Shown here in pieces: positions 24,990 to 33,415 of a stretch of DNA of 61,239 nucleotides; the first letter of the stretch is position 1, and each line of letters opens with the position of its first letter. Both the position numbers and the translations under genes were made by a program. Below the pieces are notes generated by a model. It did not search any database. It worked only from the letters and a program-made list of their open reading frames with translations, and was not told the origin of the DNA. The DNA is taken from NCBI GenBank assembly GCA_937139405.1, contig CAKZPV010000023.1, forward strand, positions 1-61,239, given 5' to 3'. The DNA is from an uncultured Nitrospirota bacterium. GTDB lineage: Bacteria; Nitrospirota; Nitrospiria; Nitrospirales; UBA8639.

Positions 24990-26417
24990 TTATACCACTG
25001 CGGTGGCTGTTATTCTATTCCGTTTGGGTTGGGGCAAAAAGAACACGCACCTCATGGCGCACATGTCACTAAAGTCGGGTGATCGGCCCAGGGTGGCCTT
25101 TACTACTTCCTTACGCACCAATTTCATGGGGCCATCCTTGTCTGGATCTCTGCGCTTGATTTGCTCGAACTCTTCAATTACCATGGTTTCATCGGCCTTT
25201 TTGATAGCTTTCAGCCACATCTCACTCTCGTTGGTCAACTCTACCAGTTTGTAGTGGCACTGAGCTTTTAGGTTCTCATATTGTGGCTTAGTTTCCTTCT
25301 TTCTATTCTGTGATGTTTTACGCGTGGGGATCTCCTTTGCATTAGCATGGAAGGCATAGGCCCCCACAAAGAAGCCATCTAGGTATGCACCAAGCCCATC
25401 AGCATCATAAACAATCCTACGGTTAGGTATGCCATGTTTATCTTTCATTGCCTGTATGGCGTCCTTCACCTCGGCTCCATTTGCCTTGGCAATTGATTTG
25501 TACTCCACCAGTACTTTACCATACCATACCCCTATCATAAACCTATCATTTCCCATCATTGCAACATCTGCACTGATGCACTTTTGTCCTAGGTCAATCG
25601 GAACATGTGAGTTCGTAAACAGGTCTAGTATCGCATCATAGTCGAGTAGGACGTCATCACCATCGTCGTAGTCGAAATTTCCATACAATAGCCGCTGGAT
25701 CATCACTGGATTCTTTGACTCTAGCACTGAATTTCGATAGCTCTCTTGATTAATGAATGGATTGTCGTCATATAGGGCACTGATAAACTTTCGGTATGCC
25801 TCAATCGATCCTTTTTGGTTTGGACGAACATAGTCGTGGTAAATCCAGTTCTTCGCTGGATTGCACGTATAAAGTGACTTGGGAGGTAATTTCCAATTGG
25901 TACCGTCAAAGTTTTGACCTTTGAGCAAGGTCAATCTACTCTTTAACTGATCTCGGGCTGCCACATTGATTTCCTGGGCCTCATCGATCCAAACGAAACT
26001 GAGATCATAAGAGCCCAATCGATCATAGCTCTTGTCTGTAGGCTTATGCTTCAACTCTTCAAATAAAACCATACTACCACCATCAAAGTCGCCGTTGTTT
26101 CTACTCAGATGCATTATGCTATCATGGTTGCTGTAAGTGTAGTCGACATCCTTTGTTAGGTTGGCAGCTCTGCAGAACTTCAACATAGTGCTGACCGTCG
26201 TACGCTTGAGGCGTTTTAGCTCTTGCCTGGCTACAAACGACACCATTCCTTCGTGCTCTAATCCCGTCATTACTACATGTGCGCTGCCCACGTAAGATTT
26301 TCCGCCTCTTCCTCCTCCACCATAACATATCTCCGAAATACCGTTGTCGTCCCTCAATAGATTGAAAGCCGCTAACTGCTTTTCGCTTAACTGTACTTTG
26401 ATCTCTTCCTCTAGCAT
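24990..26417 (-). CDS. terL: Terminase large subunit (475 aa)
   Basis: ATPase N-domain with Walker A GGGGRGGKS at 33-41 and Walker B LSFVWIDEAQE near 139-149. The nuclease C-domain has acidic motifs in SADVAMMGNDRFMIGVWYG, VYDADGLGAYLDGFF and SPDFSDMCAMR. The length fits the phage terminase family. It cuts and translocates DNA into proheads through the portal. The portal lies far away in the circle, so the packaging genes are split into two sites. Confidence 0.95.
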   Translation of the reverse strand: MLEEEIKVQLSEKQLAAFNLLRDDNGISEICYGGGGRGGKSYVGSAHVVMTGLEHEGMVSFVARQELKRLKRTTVSTMLKFCRAANLTKDVDYTYSNHDSIMHLSRNNGDFDGGSMVLFEELKHKPTDKSYDRLGSYDLSFVWIDEAQEINVAARDQLKSRLTLLKGQNFDGTNWKLPPKSLYTCNPAKNWIYHDYVRPNQKGSIEAYRKFISALYDDNPFINQESYRNSVLESKNPVMIQRLLYGNFDYDDGDDVLLDYDAILDLFTNSHVPIDLGQKCISADVAMMGNDRFMIGVWYGKVLVEYKSIAKANGAEVKDAIQAMKDKHGIPNRRIVYDADGLGAYLDGFFVGAYAFHANAKEIPTRKTSQNRKKETKPQYENLKAQCHYKLVELTNESEMWLKAIKKADETMVIEEFEQIKRRDPDKDGPMKLVRKEVVKATLGRSPDFSDMCAMRCVFFLPQPKRNRITATAVV

Positions 26418-26423
26418 TGATTA

Positions 26424-27059
26424 CTACCCATCAAGTATGCTTTCATCTGTAACCTTTTCAATCGTATACCTACGTACCTTTACCTCGCCGCTGATTTCAT
26501 GCTTATCCTTCTGACCAAGCGTATTTTTGCCTAGCCAGATTTGCATCGTCGCATTAGGTGGCACGATATACTCTTCGCGCTCGATCTTGGTGCCGTCTTT
26601 CTTCGTTATGGTCACCTTACCCTTCTCGCCGTTTGCAGTCAAGAATTGCCTGTGACGTAGATTTGTCCGGCCTTTCGCCCTTTTAGGCTTCAGATAATCC
26701 GAAAACGGAATCTGATGCTTTTCCTTGCAACGACTGATGAGCGTGTCTAAATCGACTCCAAAAAATCCGGCAATCTCCTCCTGAGAACATTGAATCTCTG
26801 CTAGGTAATCGACTTGATCCCAATCGATTTCGATCTTCAATTTTGCTGCTGTATTCCCCTTGGTGAACTTGCCGTCTTTCTTGTTGTGATTGACTGGTGA
26901 CTTCCTTCGTGCTCGGGATGTCTTGCGCTTTGGAGCAGCTTTCGTTGCTGGCTTTTTCTTGACCGCTGAATTTTTTGAAATTGCCGCTGACTTAGCTTTT
27001 GGTGGCCTGCCTCTTCTTTTTGGTGTGGGTTTACTGTTCGACGACTTGGGTGATGCCAT
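26424..27059 (-). CDS. terS: Terminase small subunit-like protein (211 aa)
   Basis: Directly upstream of the large subunit, 6 bases away. The N-terminal 75 residues are a Lys/Pro-rich disordered tail (KPTPKRRGRPPKAKSAA) like an AT-hook. The middle (DWDQVDYLAEIQCSQEEIAGFFGVDLDTLISRCKE) is a helix-turn-helix as in small terminases, which recognise the packaging site. An imperfect operator palindrome lies 6 bases before the start. Confidence 0.8.
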   Translation of the reverse strand: MASPKSSNSKPTPKRRGRPPKAKSAAISKNSAVKKKPATKAAPKRKTSRARRKSPVNHNKKDGKFTKGNTAAKLKIEIDWDQVDYLAEIQCSQEEIAGFFGVDLDTLISRCKEKHQIPFSDYLKPKRAKGRTNLRHRQFLTANGEKGKVTITKKDGTKIEREEYIVPPNATMQIWLGKNTLGQKDKHEISGEVKVRRYTIEKVTDESILDG

Positions 27060-27064
27060 ATAAA

Positions 27065-27080
27065 TAAACTAATTGGTTTA
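27065..27080. promoter_or_regulatory. Imperfect operator palindrome before terminase
   Basis: TAAACTAATTGGTTTA: the arms match except for one pair. It lies 6 bases before the small terminase start, further downstream than at other promoters, with no exact TAnnTTTG beside it. Probably a repressor site covering the transcription or translation start. Confidence 0.6.
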
Positions 27081-27168
27081 CAAATATGACAAACAGTTAA
27101 CTCATATGCAATATTTCTGCAATGTATTTTCATAATAAACAGCAATAGTTATCGAAGCAACCGCTCAA

Positions 27169-27870
27169 TTATGAAAGACCATGATCTTTGTACTTTTTCC
27201 TTATGTAGGCACTCAAGTTAAGGATTGCTTGCTCTAGCTCCTGATTTGTCTTCCTATAGTCTTTAAAGAACCCTTTGTTTAATATTGCATATGCTGGAGC
27301 CCTAGATACGTTGTCAATGTGCTGGAGCATTAACTCATTCTTCTTTGTCACAACCGGAAGGCCATGTGCTAATATATTTCGATCTGTGATGAAATTGAAA
27401 AACTTCGTAGTAAGTGCCTTACACTTAGCTTTTGTATTGAAGAATTCTAATCTCTTTATATCAGCTCGCTTCTTTAAAATATCGTTACTTAAAAGACCTC
27501 TATGACCCATAAAATCAAGCGCCATGAGTGGTTTTGAGTTGGAGGGATATTTGTGGTGCTTGTAGAAAAGTTGCAGAAACTTCTTTAGATCAGCATGTAA
27601 GTATTCAGCCTCTTCTAAAGCTTTGCCCTTCGAATGGCGATATTTATCTAGGACCTCGTTGAGCTCTGAGAGTTTTGATCCGACAGGAATTTTATACTCT
27701 ATTTTGTCGTCATTTGGCACGGTTTCTCCAAGGAGCTGAATTTTTCGATTCTTTTCATCTTGAATCGTAATCGCCATTGAAATAACACCTTTTTCCGTTG
27801 TATATAGTTTCATGAAGCAACTATCTAGTTCCATAAGATAGGGATAATTTTTAGTTTTGTTGTGAACCAA
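27169..27870 (-). CDS. HEPN-like protein, possible defence gene (233 aa)
   Basis: The C-terminal half contains FFNFITDRNILAHGLPVVTKK, where RNILAH is the Rx4H motif of HEPN RNases, in the usual helical context. The N-terminal half has a small beta part (IQLLGETVPNDDKIEYKIPVGS) and helices. The start is uncertain: ATGs at 27870, 27834, 27813 or 27777. The gene is isolated between the integrase operon and terminase. HEPN proteins often act in abortive infection or phage exclusion; that role is inference. Confidence 0.5.
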   Translation of the reverse strand: MVHNKTKNYPYLMELDSCFMKLYTTEKGVISMAITIQDEKNRKIQLLGETVPNDDKIEYKIPVGSKLSELNEVLDKYRHSKGKALEEAEYLHADLKKFLQLFYKHHKYPSNSKPLMALDFMGHRGLLSNDILKKRADIKRLEFFNTKAKCKALTTKFFNFITDRNILAHGLPVVTKKNELMLQHIDNVSRAPAYAILNKGFFKDYRKTNQELEQAILNLSAYIRKKYKDHGLS

Positions 27871-27970
27871 TGTCCTCCTGACCTAAATGACCTTTTGACT
27901 ATCAATGGCTCCTTGGCTGCTCTCTCCGGCACCGCAGAATTGAACCGTGACGGTCAAATAAGACCTCTTT
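27871..27970. other. Candidate attP region
   Basis: The only non-coding stretch near the serine recombinase, whose start overlaps its upstream gene. TGACC occurs twice on the left (in CTGACCTAAATGACC) and GGTCA once on the right (in GACGGTCAAAT), giving inverted arms around a centre near 27920, and it looks more GC-rich than its surroundings. This fits a serine-integrase attP but is not proof. Confidence 0.3.
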
Positions 27971-28297
27971 TTAGCCATACTTCCAAGTTTTTTCTTTTTC
28001 CAATACGAGTTCCTTTTTCAATTCAATAATTGTCTTTTTGCTCTCACTTTGAACCTGCTGGACTTTTTGCAATTCTGCTACGATATTTCGATACTTTGGA
28101 TGCTCTTTTACGTCCATTGGTCTGACGGCTTTCAGTTTTGCGACTTCATCCTGTAGTTCAGCCAACTCAGATTTCAACATCCCGTTTTCAATTCGCACCT
28201 GAGATATGATTTCTCTCAAACCCTGTACCACCTCATCCTTGGTGTATTCCCGCGACAGCTTGAGCAACGTTCTTTTATCCCAATCGTCCGACATCAT
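27971..28297 (-). CDS. Coiled-coil protein coupled to integrase (108 aa)
   Basis: An N-terminal small helical part (DDWDKRTLLKLSREYTKDEVVQGL) is followed by an almost unbroken coiled coil. It starts in an ATGA overlap with the recombinase stop, so the two are made together. Recombination directionality factors of serine integrases are diverse small proteins often encoded nearby, which makes this a candidate; no family evidence supports it. Confidence 0.5.
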   Translation of the reverse strand: MMSDDWDKRTLLKLSREYTKDEVVQGLREIISQVRIENGMLKSELAELQDEVAKLKAVRPMDVKEHPKYRNIVAELQKVQQVQSESKKTIIELKKELVLEKEKTWKYG

Positions 28298-29898
28298 GAC
28301 GCAATTCGTTCAAATACGTTTACTAAACCATTGAAAACCAGTGGGGTAGATGGTTGCATTTCATTCCCATTGCGGGTACATATTGCACTTTCAAGCAAAT
28401 CTCTCCTCATATTAAGGTTTTTATCTATCCTTAATCCCTTGATAATCTTATTCTTAGAGAAAAAAGGCTCCAATGCCGACGTGGTTGCATAACTCTGTTT
28501 ACCCATCACCAAAAAGTTGTCAAAAAACAAACCAATCAATTCGTGCTTTTGGTCTATGTTGGCAGCTTGATAGTACCATTCAAGGTTCATGAAGCTACTT
28601 TGATGCTTCTCGACCTTCCCGATGAGTTTATGCTCCATCGTGTCGAAGCTATTGATCTTAATATTGGCTTCCGTCTTGAGCCTACTGTACTTCATTTTCC
28701 ATTTCTTGTACGTGTGGCTGTCGATCATGTCTTGGATGTACTTATCTTCCAACTTGCTTTCTTGCTCGTGGATTTTCTGTAGCTCTCGTTTCGCTTCTTT
28801 GACTCCGCTGGCGTAATCCTTGATGCTGACAGATAGATTATGACGTAGGCCGATCATTAGCATTTCAGCATCTCTTTTGTTTAGTGAGCCTTGCGATATG
28901 ATGTCCAGCATTAAATCGTCTGCTTTCTTTGCGTTGAAGGTCTGCTTAGGACATTTTGGGCAGCGATAATACCAATACGTCCCTCCATTACCGGTGGTCT
29001 TACTGCCAGTCATTATTTCTAAGCATTCGGGACACCTGGCAATCCCTCTAAGTGGGAGCTCTGGACGGACAAGCTTTCTATTTCTACGTTGGCGGCCACT
29101 CAATTTATCCTGCACTTGGTAGAATGTGTCTTTTGACACAATAGGCAAATGCATTCCATCTTTTAATTTGGTAGGATACTTACGATAGGCTGGTACCTCA
29201 ATGATTCCGGCATAAGTAAGGTTTGAAAGCATCCTCTTGATTGCATCATGGCCGCGACCTTTCCACCCTTTTTGCTTGGCATATGTCTGCAATTCTTTAA
29301 ATTCTGCGCCACCCAAGTACTTGTCATAAACCTTTTTGACCACTGGCGCAGCAATGGGATCTATGACAATGATCGGCTTTCCTGCCTCATCTCTGCGGTT
29401 CAAATACCCGTATGGAGCCCTGCCAATGAATCTTCCCTCATTTTTAGCTTGCCAGACCCCGAATTTAGTTCGATCGCTGATCCTAAGCCGTTCAAATTCT
29501 CCGTCTACCAGGATGCCGGCACGGATCTTGAAGGACATCGCATCGTCTTCAATCAATGCATACGGCTCCATGGCGCTGAGCACCTTGACATTCCACCGGT
29601 TTTCAAGTTTGTGAATGAGCTGCAGACCGTCAATCGTGTTCCTGATTAGACGATCGTACTTCATTACGACCAGGCAATCAACTTGTGCACGATTCTTGTA
29701 AAGTTTGGTTTCCATTCGCTTCCACGATGGCCGATCAAAATTCTTTGCGCTGTAACCGTCATCGATAAAGGTTTCGACTATCTCGATGTTGTTGCGTTCG
29801 CAAAACGATGTGTTGTAATGCACCTGGCCAGCAATACTAAAATGTGACTGGTCTTCGTCACTGATCCGGATGTAGAGATATGCTTTGCGGTTGATCAT
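28294..29898 (-). CDS. int: Large serine recombinase / integrase (534 aa)
   Basis: Resolvase domain at residues 1-150 with catalytic S13 in YLYIRISDEDQ, and the conserved RNTIDGLQLI region. The Recombinase domain follows at about 160-260 (RAPYGYLNRR, GGAEFKELQTYAKQKGWKGRGHD), then a zinc ribbon with CPEC..CPKC at about 290-330, and a C-terminal coiled coil with a tail. The length is usual for phage integrases of this class, which recombine attP with attB without host factors. Start overlaps the upstream stop as ATGA, so it is expressed with the replication genes. Confidence 0.93.
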   Translation of the reverse strand: MINRKAYLYIRISDEDQSHFSIAGQVHYNTSFCERNNIEIVETFIDDGYSAKNFDRPSWKRMETKLYKNRAQVDCLVVMKYDRLIRNTIDGLQLIHKLENRWNVKVLSAMEPYALIEDDAMSFKIRAGILVDGEFERLRISDRTKFGVWQAKNEGRFIGRAPYGYLNRRDEAGKPIIVIDPIAAPVVKKVYDKYLGGAEFKELQTYAKQKGWKGRGHDAIKRMLSNLTYAGIIEVPAYRKYPTKLKDGMHLPIVSKDTFYQVQDKLSGRQRRNRKLVRPELPLRGIARCPECLEIMTGSKTTGNGGTYWYYRCPKCPKQTFNAKKADDLMLDIISQGSLNKRDAEMLMIGLRHNLSVSIKDYASGVKEAKRELQKIHEQESKLEDKYIQDMIDSHTYKKWKMKYSRLKTEANIKINSFDTMEHKLIGKVEKHQSSFMNLEWYYQAANIDQKHELIGLFFDNFLVMGKQSYATTSALEPFFSKNKIIKGLRIDKNLNMRRDLLESAICTRNGNEMQPSTPLVFNGLVNVFERIAS

Positions 29899-30272
29899 TG
29901 CTCCAATTGGGTTCCTGGGGATCTACCGCTTAAATTTTCCAATTTTTCTTCTAATACCTTGAGCGGGTTATTGGCTAACATTTGTTTGTGCCCGGAAATG
30001 AACGAACCCACAGGCCAAATCCTACGTCCTGGATCAACCACCTTGATATTATGAAATTCCGGAGGCGATTCATCTAGTTTCCATTCAGACGCCACAATAA
30101 GCGTGACAGCCTCTTCTGACGTGTATTGGATACCACATTCGTAAGCTGGCTGAAATTTGCCGGTATGACTGTCTAGCACTAAATCTATAAAGTCATCACC
30201 TTCTTTTTCGCCTACCTGGTGAACATACTTACACAGTAATGCAAATAATTCGTCCTTCGTTAACTGCTTCAT
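29895..30272 (-). CDS. Uncharacterised protein (125 aa)
   Basis: The ATG at 30272 (MKQLTKDELFALLCKYVHQ) is preferred to one at 30308, which would overlap a partial operator. The fold appears mixed alpha/beta with YTSEEAVTLIVASEWKLDES and VVDPGRRIWPVGSF. Coupled to the integrase by ATGA. Function unknown. Confidence 0.5.
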   Translation of the reverse strand: MKQLTKDELFALLCKYVHQVGEKEGDDFIDLVLDSHTGKFQPAYECGIQYTSEEAVTLIVASEWKLDESPPEFHNIKVVDPGRRIWPVGSFISGHKQMLANNPLKVLEEKLENLSGRSPGTQLEQ

Positions 30273-30276
30273 AGTA

Positions 30277-30423
30277 TTAAATTGTATTATCTGGTTTACA
30301 AAGTACATTATTTGTAGTTACCTCCAAAAGCTTTTCTATCACACGACGCTGATCTTTAGGCAGAGATTCAAGCCAAGCCTTATACTTTTTCACCTCATAT
30401 GCTGTTGGTGCCAATGACTTCAT
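30277..30423 (-). CDS. Small protein (48 aa)
   Basis: Reads KSLAPTAYEVKKYKAWLESL, then PKDQRRVIEKLLEVTTNN. A short helical protein beginning one base after the stop of the upstream gene. Not recognised. Confidence 0.45.
   Translation of the reverse strand: MKSLAPTAYEVKKYKAWLESLPKDQRRVIEKLLEVTTNNVLCKPDNTI
30283..30298. promoter_or_regulatory. Weak operator half-site
   Basis: TGGTTTA matches the right arm of the operator, but the left arm matches at only 4 of 7 positions. It lies 11 bases upstream of the 30272 start and inside the end of the previous gene. Confidence 0.3.
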
Positions 30424-30424
30424 C

Positions 30425-30709
30425 TCAGCAAGGGTATCCGTTTTTCTTGAGCTTCCGTACAGCGTTCTTTCGATTTATTGCCGTGGTGTACTTACAACCA
30501 GTCTCATGGATCAATTTCTTTTTCAGGCCACCGTTGATCTTCAGGGAAATGCCATCGAATTCCACTTCGGTCACTGTCCCGGCATCCCACTTCCATAGCT
30601 TCATGCCACGTCGAAGAGTCAGATTGCCAAGCAATTTATTTTGCCTTTTTACCTCTCTTACGATCTTTGTCGGTTCGGGCAATGACTTCTCTGGTGTAAA
30701 ATCTTTCAT
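30425..30709 (-). CDS. Uncharacterised basic protein (94 aa)
   Basis: Basic protein with LTLRRGMKLWKWDAGTVTEVEFDGISLKING and a Lys-rich end. It overlaps the DUF1064-like gene by 74 bp in another frame, which is long; the true start may be a later codon. Confidence 0.4.
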   Translation of the reverse strand: MKDFTPEKSLPEPTKIVREVKRQNKLLGNLTLRRGMKLWKWDAGTVTEVEFDGISLKINGGLKKKLIHETGCKYTTAINRKNAVRKLKKNGYPC

Positions 30710-31100
30710 TTTTTGTTCTTGCTTCTTTGACTAACAATAAACTGCTCTTGCTGGCAGTCAGCTTCCGGAATAGTATTTGAAAATGCTTCCACTTATATTT
30801 CCATAGCTTCGTTTCAGCTCCCTTGACTTCTATGTATGTTTTGAGTCCACTCAGTTCGGTGACTACGAAGTCAATTCGGTATGTGCATATTTTCTCACCA
30901 CCTACTTCTAAATCAATCGGCACTTGCCTTGCCACTGATCTGATTTCTTTCAATTTATACTTCCATTCCAAGTGCTTGAAGTATCTCATTTCTAGTCTAC
31001 TATGCCATTTTATCCCTCGGTATATTGGCTTTTCATTGCCATACTTCGCCCTCTTCTTCTTGGCTGTCAATAACCGATATTCCTCCAAAGACATCTTCAT
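30636..31100 (-). CDS. DUF1064-type phage endonuclease (154 aa)
   Basis: Reads YRGIKWHSRLEMRYFKHLEWKYKLKEI, then RIDFVVTELSGLKTYIEVKGAETKLW. The E..DFxV..YIEVKG residues are the PD-(D/E)XK catalytic core of DUF1064 nucleases, which cut branched DNA in phage replication and recombination. Overlaps the upstream gene by 4 bp. Confidence 0.75.
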   Translation of the reverse strand: MKMSLEEYRLLTAKKKRAKYGNEKPIYRGIKWHSRLEMRYFKHLEWKYKLKEIRSVARQVPIDLEVGGEKICTYRIDFVVTELSGLKTYIEVKGAETKLWKYKWKHFQILFRKLTASKSSLLLVKEARTKNERFYTREVIARTDKDRKRGKKAK

Positions 31101-31384
31101 TTATTCCGCTTAGATTGAGTCGGTGGAATCTTTGGAGCATACCCGCTTTTGATTATGAAATACTTGGTGTCTAAATTCATCGGCGGAAATGGATCACCGA
31201 ACGTGTAAATCCTGACCCACATTTTCCCAGTCAACAGGAATTTTATGCGATCCCAAAAACCACCCTTCCAGCAAGTGACAACGGTGCCCTCTTCATCTTT
31301 TAATCTTTGGGCTGGCAATGGCTCATACTGTGGTTGACCCTTCCCGTAGGTGATGTTGCAGTAGATAAAATTTATTGGTTTCAT
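31097..31384 (-). CDS. Conserved phage protein (95 aa)
   Basis: The pattern LPAQRLKDEEGTVVTCWKGGFWDRIKFLLTGKMWVRIYTFGDPFPPM is common in phages of many hosts. No function is known to me. It is coupled by overlap to the DUF1064-like gene. Confidence 0.6.
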   Translation of the reverse strand: MKPINFIYCNITYGKGQPQYEPLPAQRLKDEEGTVVTCWKGGFWDRIKFLLTGKMWVRIYTFGDPFPPMNLDTKYFIIKSGYAPKIPPTQSKRNK

Positions 31385-31401
31385 TCAATTGAATTTTAGA
31401 T

Positions 31402-31429
31402 GATGGGGAGCCCATTACAACTCCCCATC
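31402..31429. promoter_or_regulatory. Perfect hairpin between SSB-like gene and next gene
   Basis: GATGGGGAG and CTCCCCATC form a perfect 9-bp stem with a 10-base loop. No T-run follows on the minus strand, so it may be an RNA processing or stability element rather than a terminator. Confidence 0.5.
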
Positions 31430-31443
31430 CGCGAGAACAAAAA

Positions 31444-32130
31444 TTAAAAAGGAAGATCGTCGTCTTCAGTGGGTAAACCACCTTGCATAATCGGCTCCTC
31501 TGCAAATGCTTTTTCTTCTCGATCATGCCGGTCTTGAACAGTTTGCATGCCCATTGCCGCATCAATCTTTTCATCCATCGTTGGCTTTGAATGCATAGCA
31601 TTGAGCTCTTCATTTATCTCCTTCATCACGGCATCGAAAAATTCAAATTCCTTTATCCTGCTATACTTAATCCCCTCGCCCGGTACCTCATAGGGTTCCC
31701 ATGCTGGTTTGCTACCCTGATAGTCTTTTGTGTATTTTTTCTTCAGCCATCCACCTTGCTTGATAAACAAATTCTGCTTTTTGGTTTCTTCCTCATACGA
31801 AAGAACTATGTACACAGGTTTACTTAAATCAATGTTTTCCATGTAGTATAGAAAATCGCCCCCCGCATAACCTTTGCGGTTTAATTGCAATACTTCACCG
31901 TCAGTAAATTCTATGTTAATAGTATTATAAGTTTTACCCTGGTATTCACGCTCGGTCATTTCGATCTTTGCGATCATGCCTTCCATGTAATCCCGCCTCA
32001 GCTCTATAACTGGGACTAGGTTTGCATTCTGCCTGGTAATACCCCTGGGGTCATCTGGAGTGGTTTTTGAAACAAAGAATTTGTTCCATGACTTCCAATA
32101 GCTTTTTGTTTCTCGCGTTCCTCCTGCCAT
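31444..32130 (-). CDS. Candidate single-stranded DNA-binding protein (228 aa)
   Basis: The last residues are PTEDDDLPF, the acidic tip used by SSB proteins to recruit replication and repair partners, after a Gly/Glu-rich disordered tail. The first 150 residues have beta-strand alternation (MIAKIEMTEREYQGKTYNTINIEF, PVYIVLSYEEETKKQNLFIKQGG) compatible with an OB-fold. It sits in the replication operon. It does not look like ordinary bacterial SSB, so a divergent phage type is inferred. Confidence 0.6.
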   Translation of the reverse strand: MAGGTRETKSYWKSWNKFFVSKTTPDDPRGITRQNANLVPVIELRRDYMEGMIAKIEMTEREYQGKTYNTINIEFTDGEVLQLNRKGYAGGDFLYYMENIDLSKPVYIVLSYEEETKKQNLFIKQGGWLKKKYTKDYQGSKPAWEPYEVPGEGIKYSRIKEFEFFDAVMKEINEELNAMHSKPTMDEKIDAAMGMQTVQDRHDREEKAFAEEPIMQGGLPTEDDDLPF

Positions 32131-32157
32131 TTTTAATTTGATTTTATAGTGAAATAA

Positions 32158-33051
32158 TTAATTACTTTTTCGTGTCTCTGCCGACCGCTCCATTAAATAC
32201 TTGCTTATCGTGATTGACTTAAATGCATGCTTGGTCAATCCAGATGACTGATATAGTTTCTCAAGCGTTGTCTTTATTCCGTTGTCATCGATTTCCTCTG
32301 TCCATTTCTGTTCTATGTATTCATCAATTTCTTTGTGGATCTCACTGATTTCTACACCGGCATATTCGGCATATTGCTTCAAACCTCGGAACTGTATACC
32401 TCTAGCGTTTTGTCGTTTGATCAATTCATTTGTACGTTTTTTTTCCATGGCACGTATTTTTTCCTGAATCTCTGGTGGTGGTGGTTTTCTCTCGACCTGC
32501 CTCATCTCTTCGCGGCTTACTTTTCGCATAAATGAACTCACCTCCAATCGTTGGTCCATATGGTCACCCAACCATCCAAGGACGACGTTTGCGTCAAAAC
32601 GTTCATAGAGATCTGACCCGGCATTATTGATCAACACCATCTTAATATCTGGTATGGTTGCCGTTGGATATTTTGCCAACATAAATTGAGTCAATAGAAT
32701 CATCATAGATCCGTCTTTGTCAAACCCCCGTTTCACGGATGAAATAGCCGCCATTGCATTTACACACGTGCCAACCAATCCGGAGAGCTTTGCAAACCCA
32801 CGGTAATGATTTATACTACCGATGGTGGGGTGCGTTGAAATATCTTGCACTAAATCGCTAATAGTTTTATAATCAATCGATGCTATATAGTTAATGTCAA
32901 TATTGACAGTCTTTCGTGCAACGATTGGATCAAAGCTCCAACCACCCTCATTTATTTTTGTGCTCCACTGATTAGCCAAATCAGCTGTTAGCCATTCTCC
33001 GAAATTGCTCAGCAGTAGTTTCGCTGAGACCTGCTGTAGTACTTCTTTCAT
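32158..33051 (-). CDS. Replication-associated protein, unknown family (297 aa)
   Basis: Helical protein between the DnaT-like gene and the SSB-like gene, so a replication role is inferred. Residues about 60-120 (YKTISDLVQDISTHPTIGSINHYRGFAKLSGLVGTC) look like a conserved core; the second half has a charged coiled coil (EEMRQVERKPPPPEIQEKIRAMEKKR). The start overlaps the upstream gene by 71 bp. Helicase loader is one possibility. Confidence 0.45.
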   Translation of the reverse strand: MKEVLQQVSAKLLLSNFGEWLTADLANQWSTKINEGGWSFDPIVARKTVNIDINYIASIDYKTISDLVQDISTHPTIGSINHYRGFAKLSGLVGTCVNAMAAISSVKRGFDKDGSMMILLTQFMLAKYPTATIPDIKMVLINNAGSDLYERFDANVVLGWLGDHMDQRLEVSSFMRKVSREEMRQVERKPPPPEIQEKIRAMEKKRTNELIKRQNARGIQFRGLKQYAEYAGVEISEIHKEIDEYIEQKWTEEIDDNGIKTTLEKLYQSSGLTKHAFKSITISKYLMERSAETRKSN

Positions 33052-33415
33052 TTGTCACTGATTTTTCATAAAACAATCCCTGCCATCCATTTTCAATACT
33101 TTTATTTATCGTTGCACTAATTACGTCATTGGGAAATAATGACCATTTCTTAACTAACAACCTAATCCCCTTTTCGCTCAATGGTTTACGGATCTCATGT
33201 CGGTATTCTAACCAATTCATCAATAATTCTTCATTTAAAGGGAGCGCTGGAAACTCTGGATTTCGGTTATATTTCGCTAATGCATCCGCTTGCCTTTTGC
33301 CAATTCTCTTAACATTAGCATCCTTGGTTCCGCGTTCAAGCAAAATGTTTTTAAGCTTCACAATCTCACGCTCATGTTCTGCGATTTGATCTAAAATTGT
33401 TTTTGTAGGTATCAT
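32981..33415 (-). CDS. DnaT/initiator-like replication protein (144 aa)
   Basis: N-terminal coiled coil (ILDQIAEHEREIVKLKNILLERG). The C-terminal part NWLEYRHEIRKPLSEKGIRLLVKKWSLFPNDVISATINKSIENGWQGLF matches the C-terminal region of phage replication initiators and helicase loaders, where the final GWQGLF is typical. A usual initiator has an extra N-terminal HTH domain, absent here. Confidence 0.6.
   Translation of the reverse strand: MIPTKTILDQIAEHEREIVKLKNILLERGTKDANVKRIGKRQADALAKYNRNPEFPALPLNEELLMNWLEYRHEIRKPLSEKGIRLLVKKWSLFPNDVISATINKSIENGWQGLFYEKSVTNERSTTAGLSETTAEQFRRMANS

Noticed and set aside
27900-27970. tRNA-like T-arm (GGTTCAATTC) on the minus strand near the integrase
   Set aside because: The T-stem has a mismatch, there is no acceptor, D or anticodon part, and serine integrases seldom use tRNA genes.
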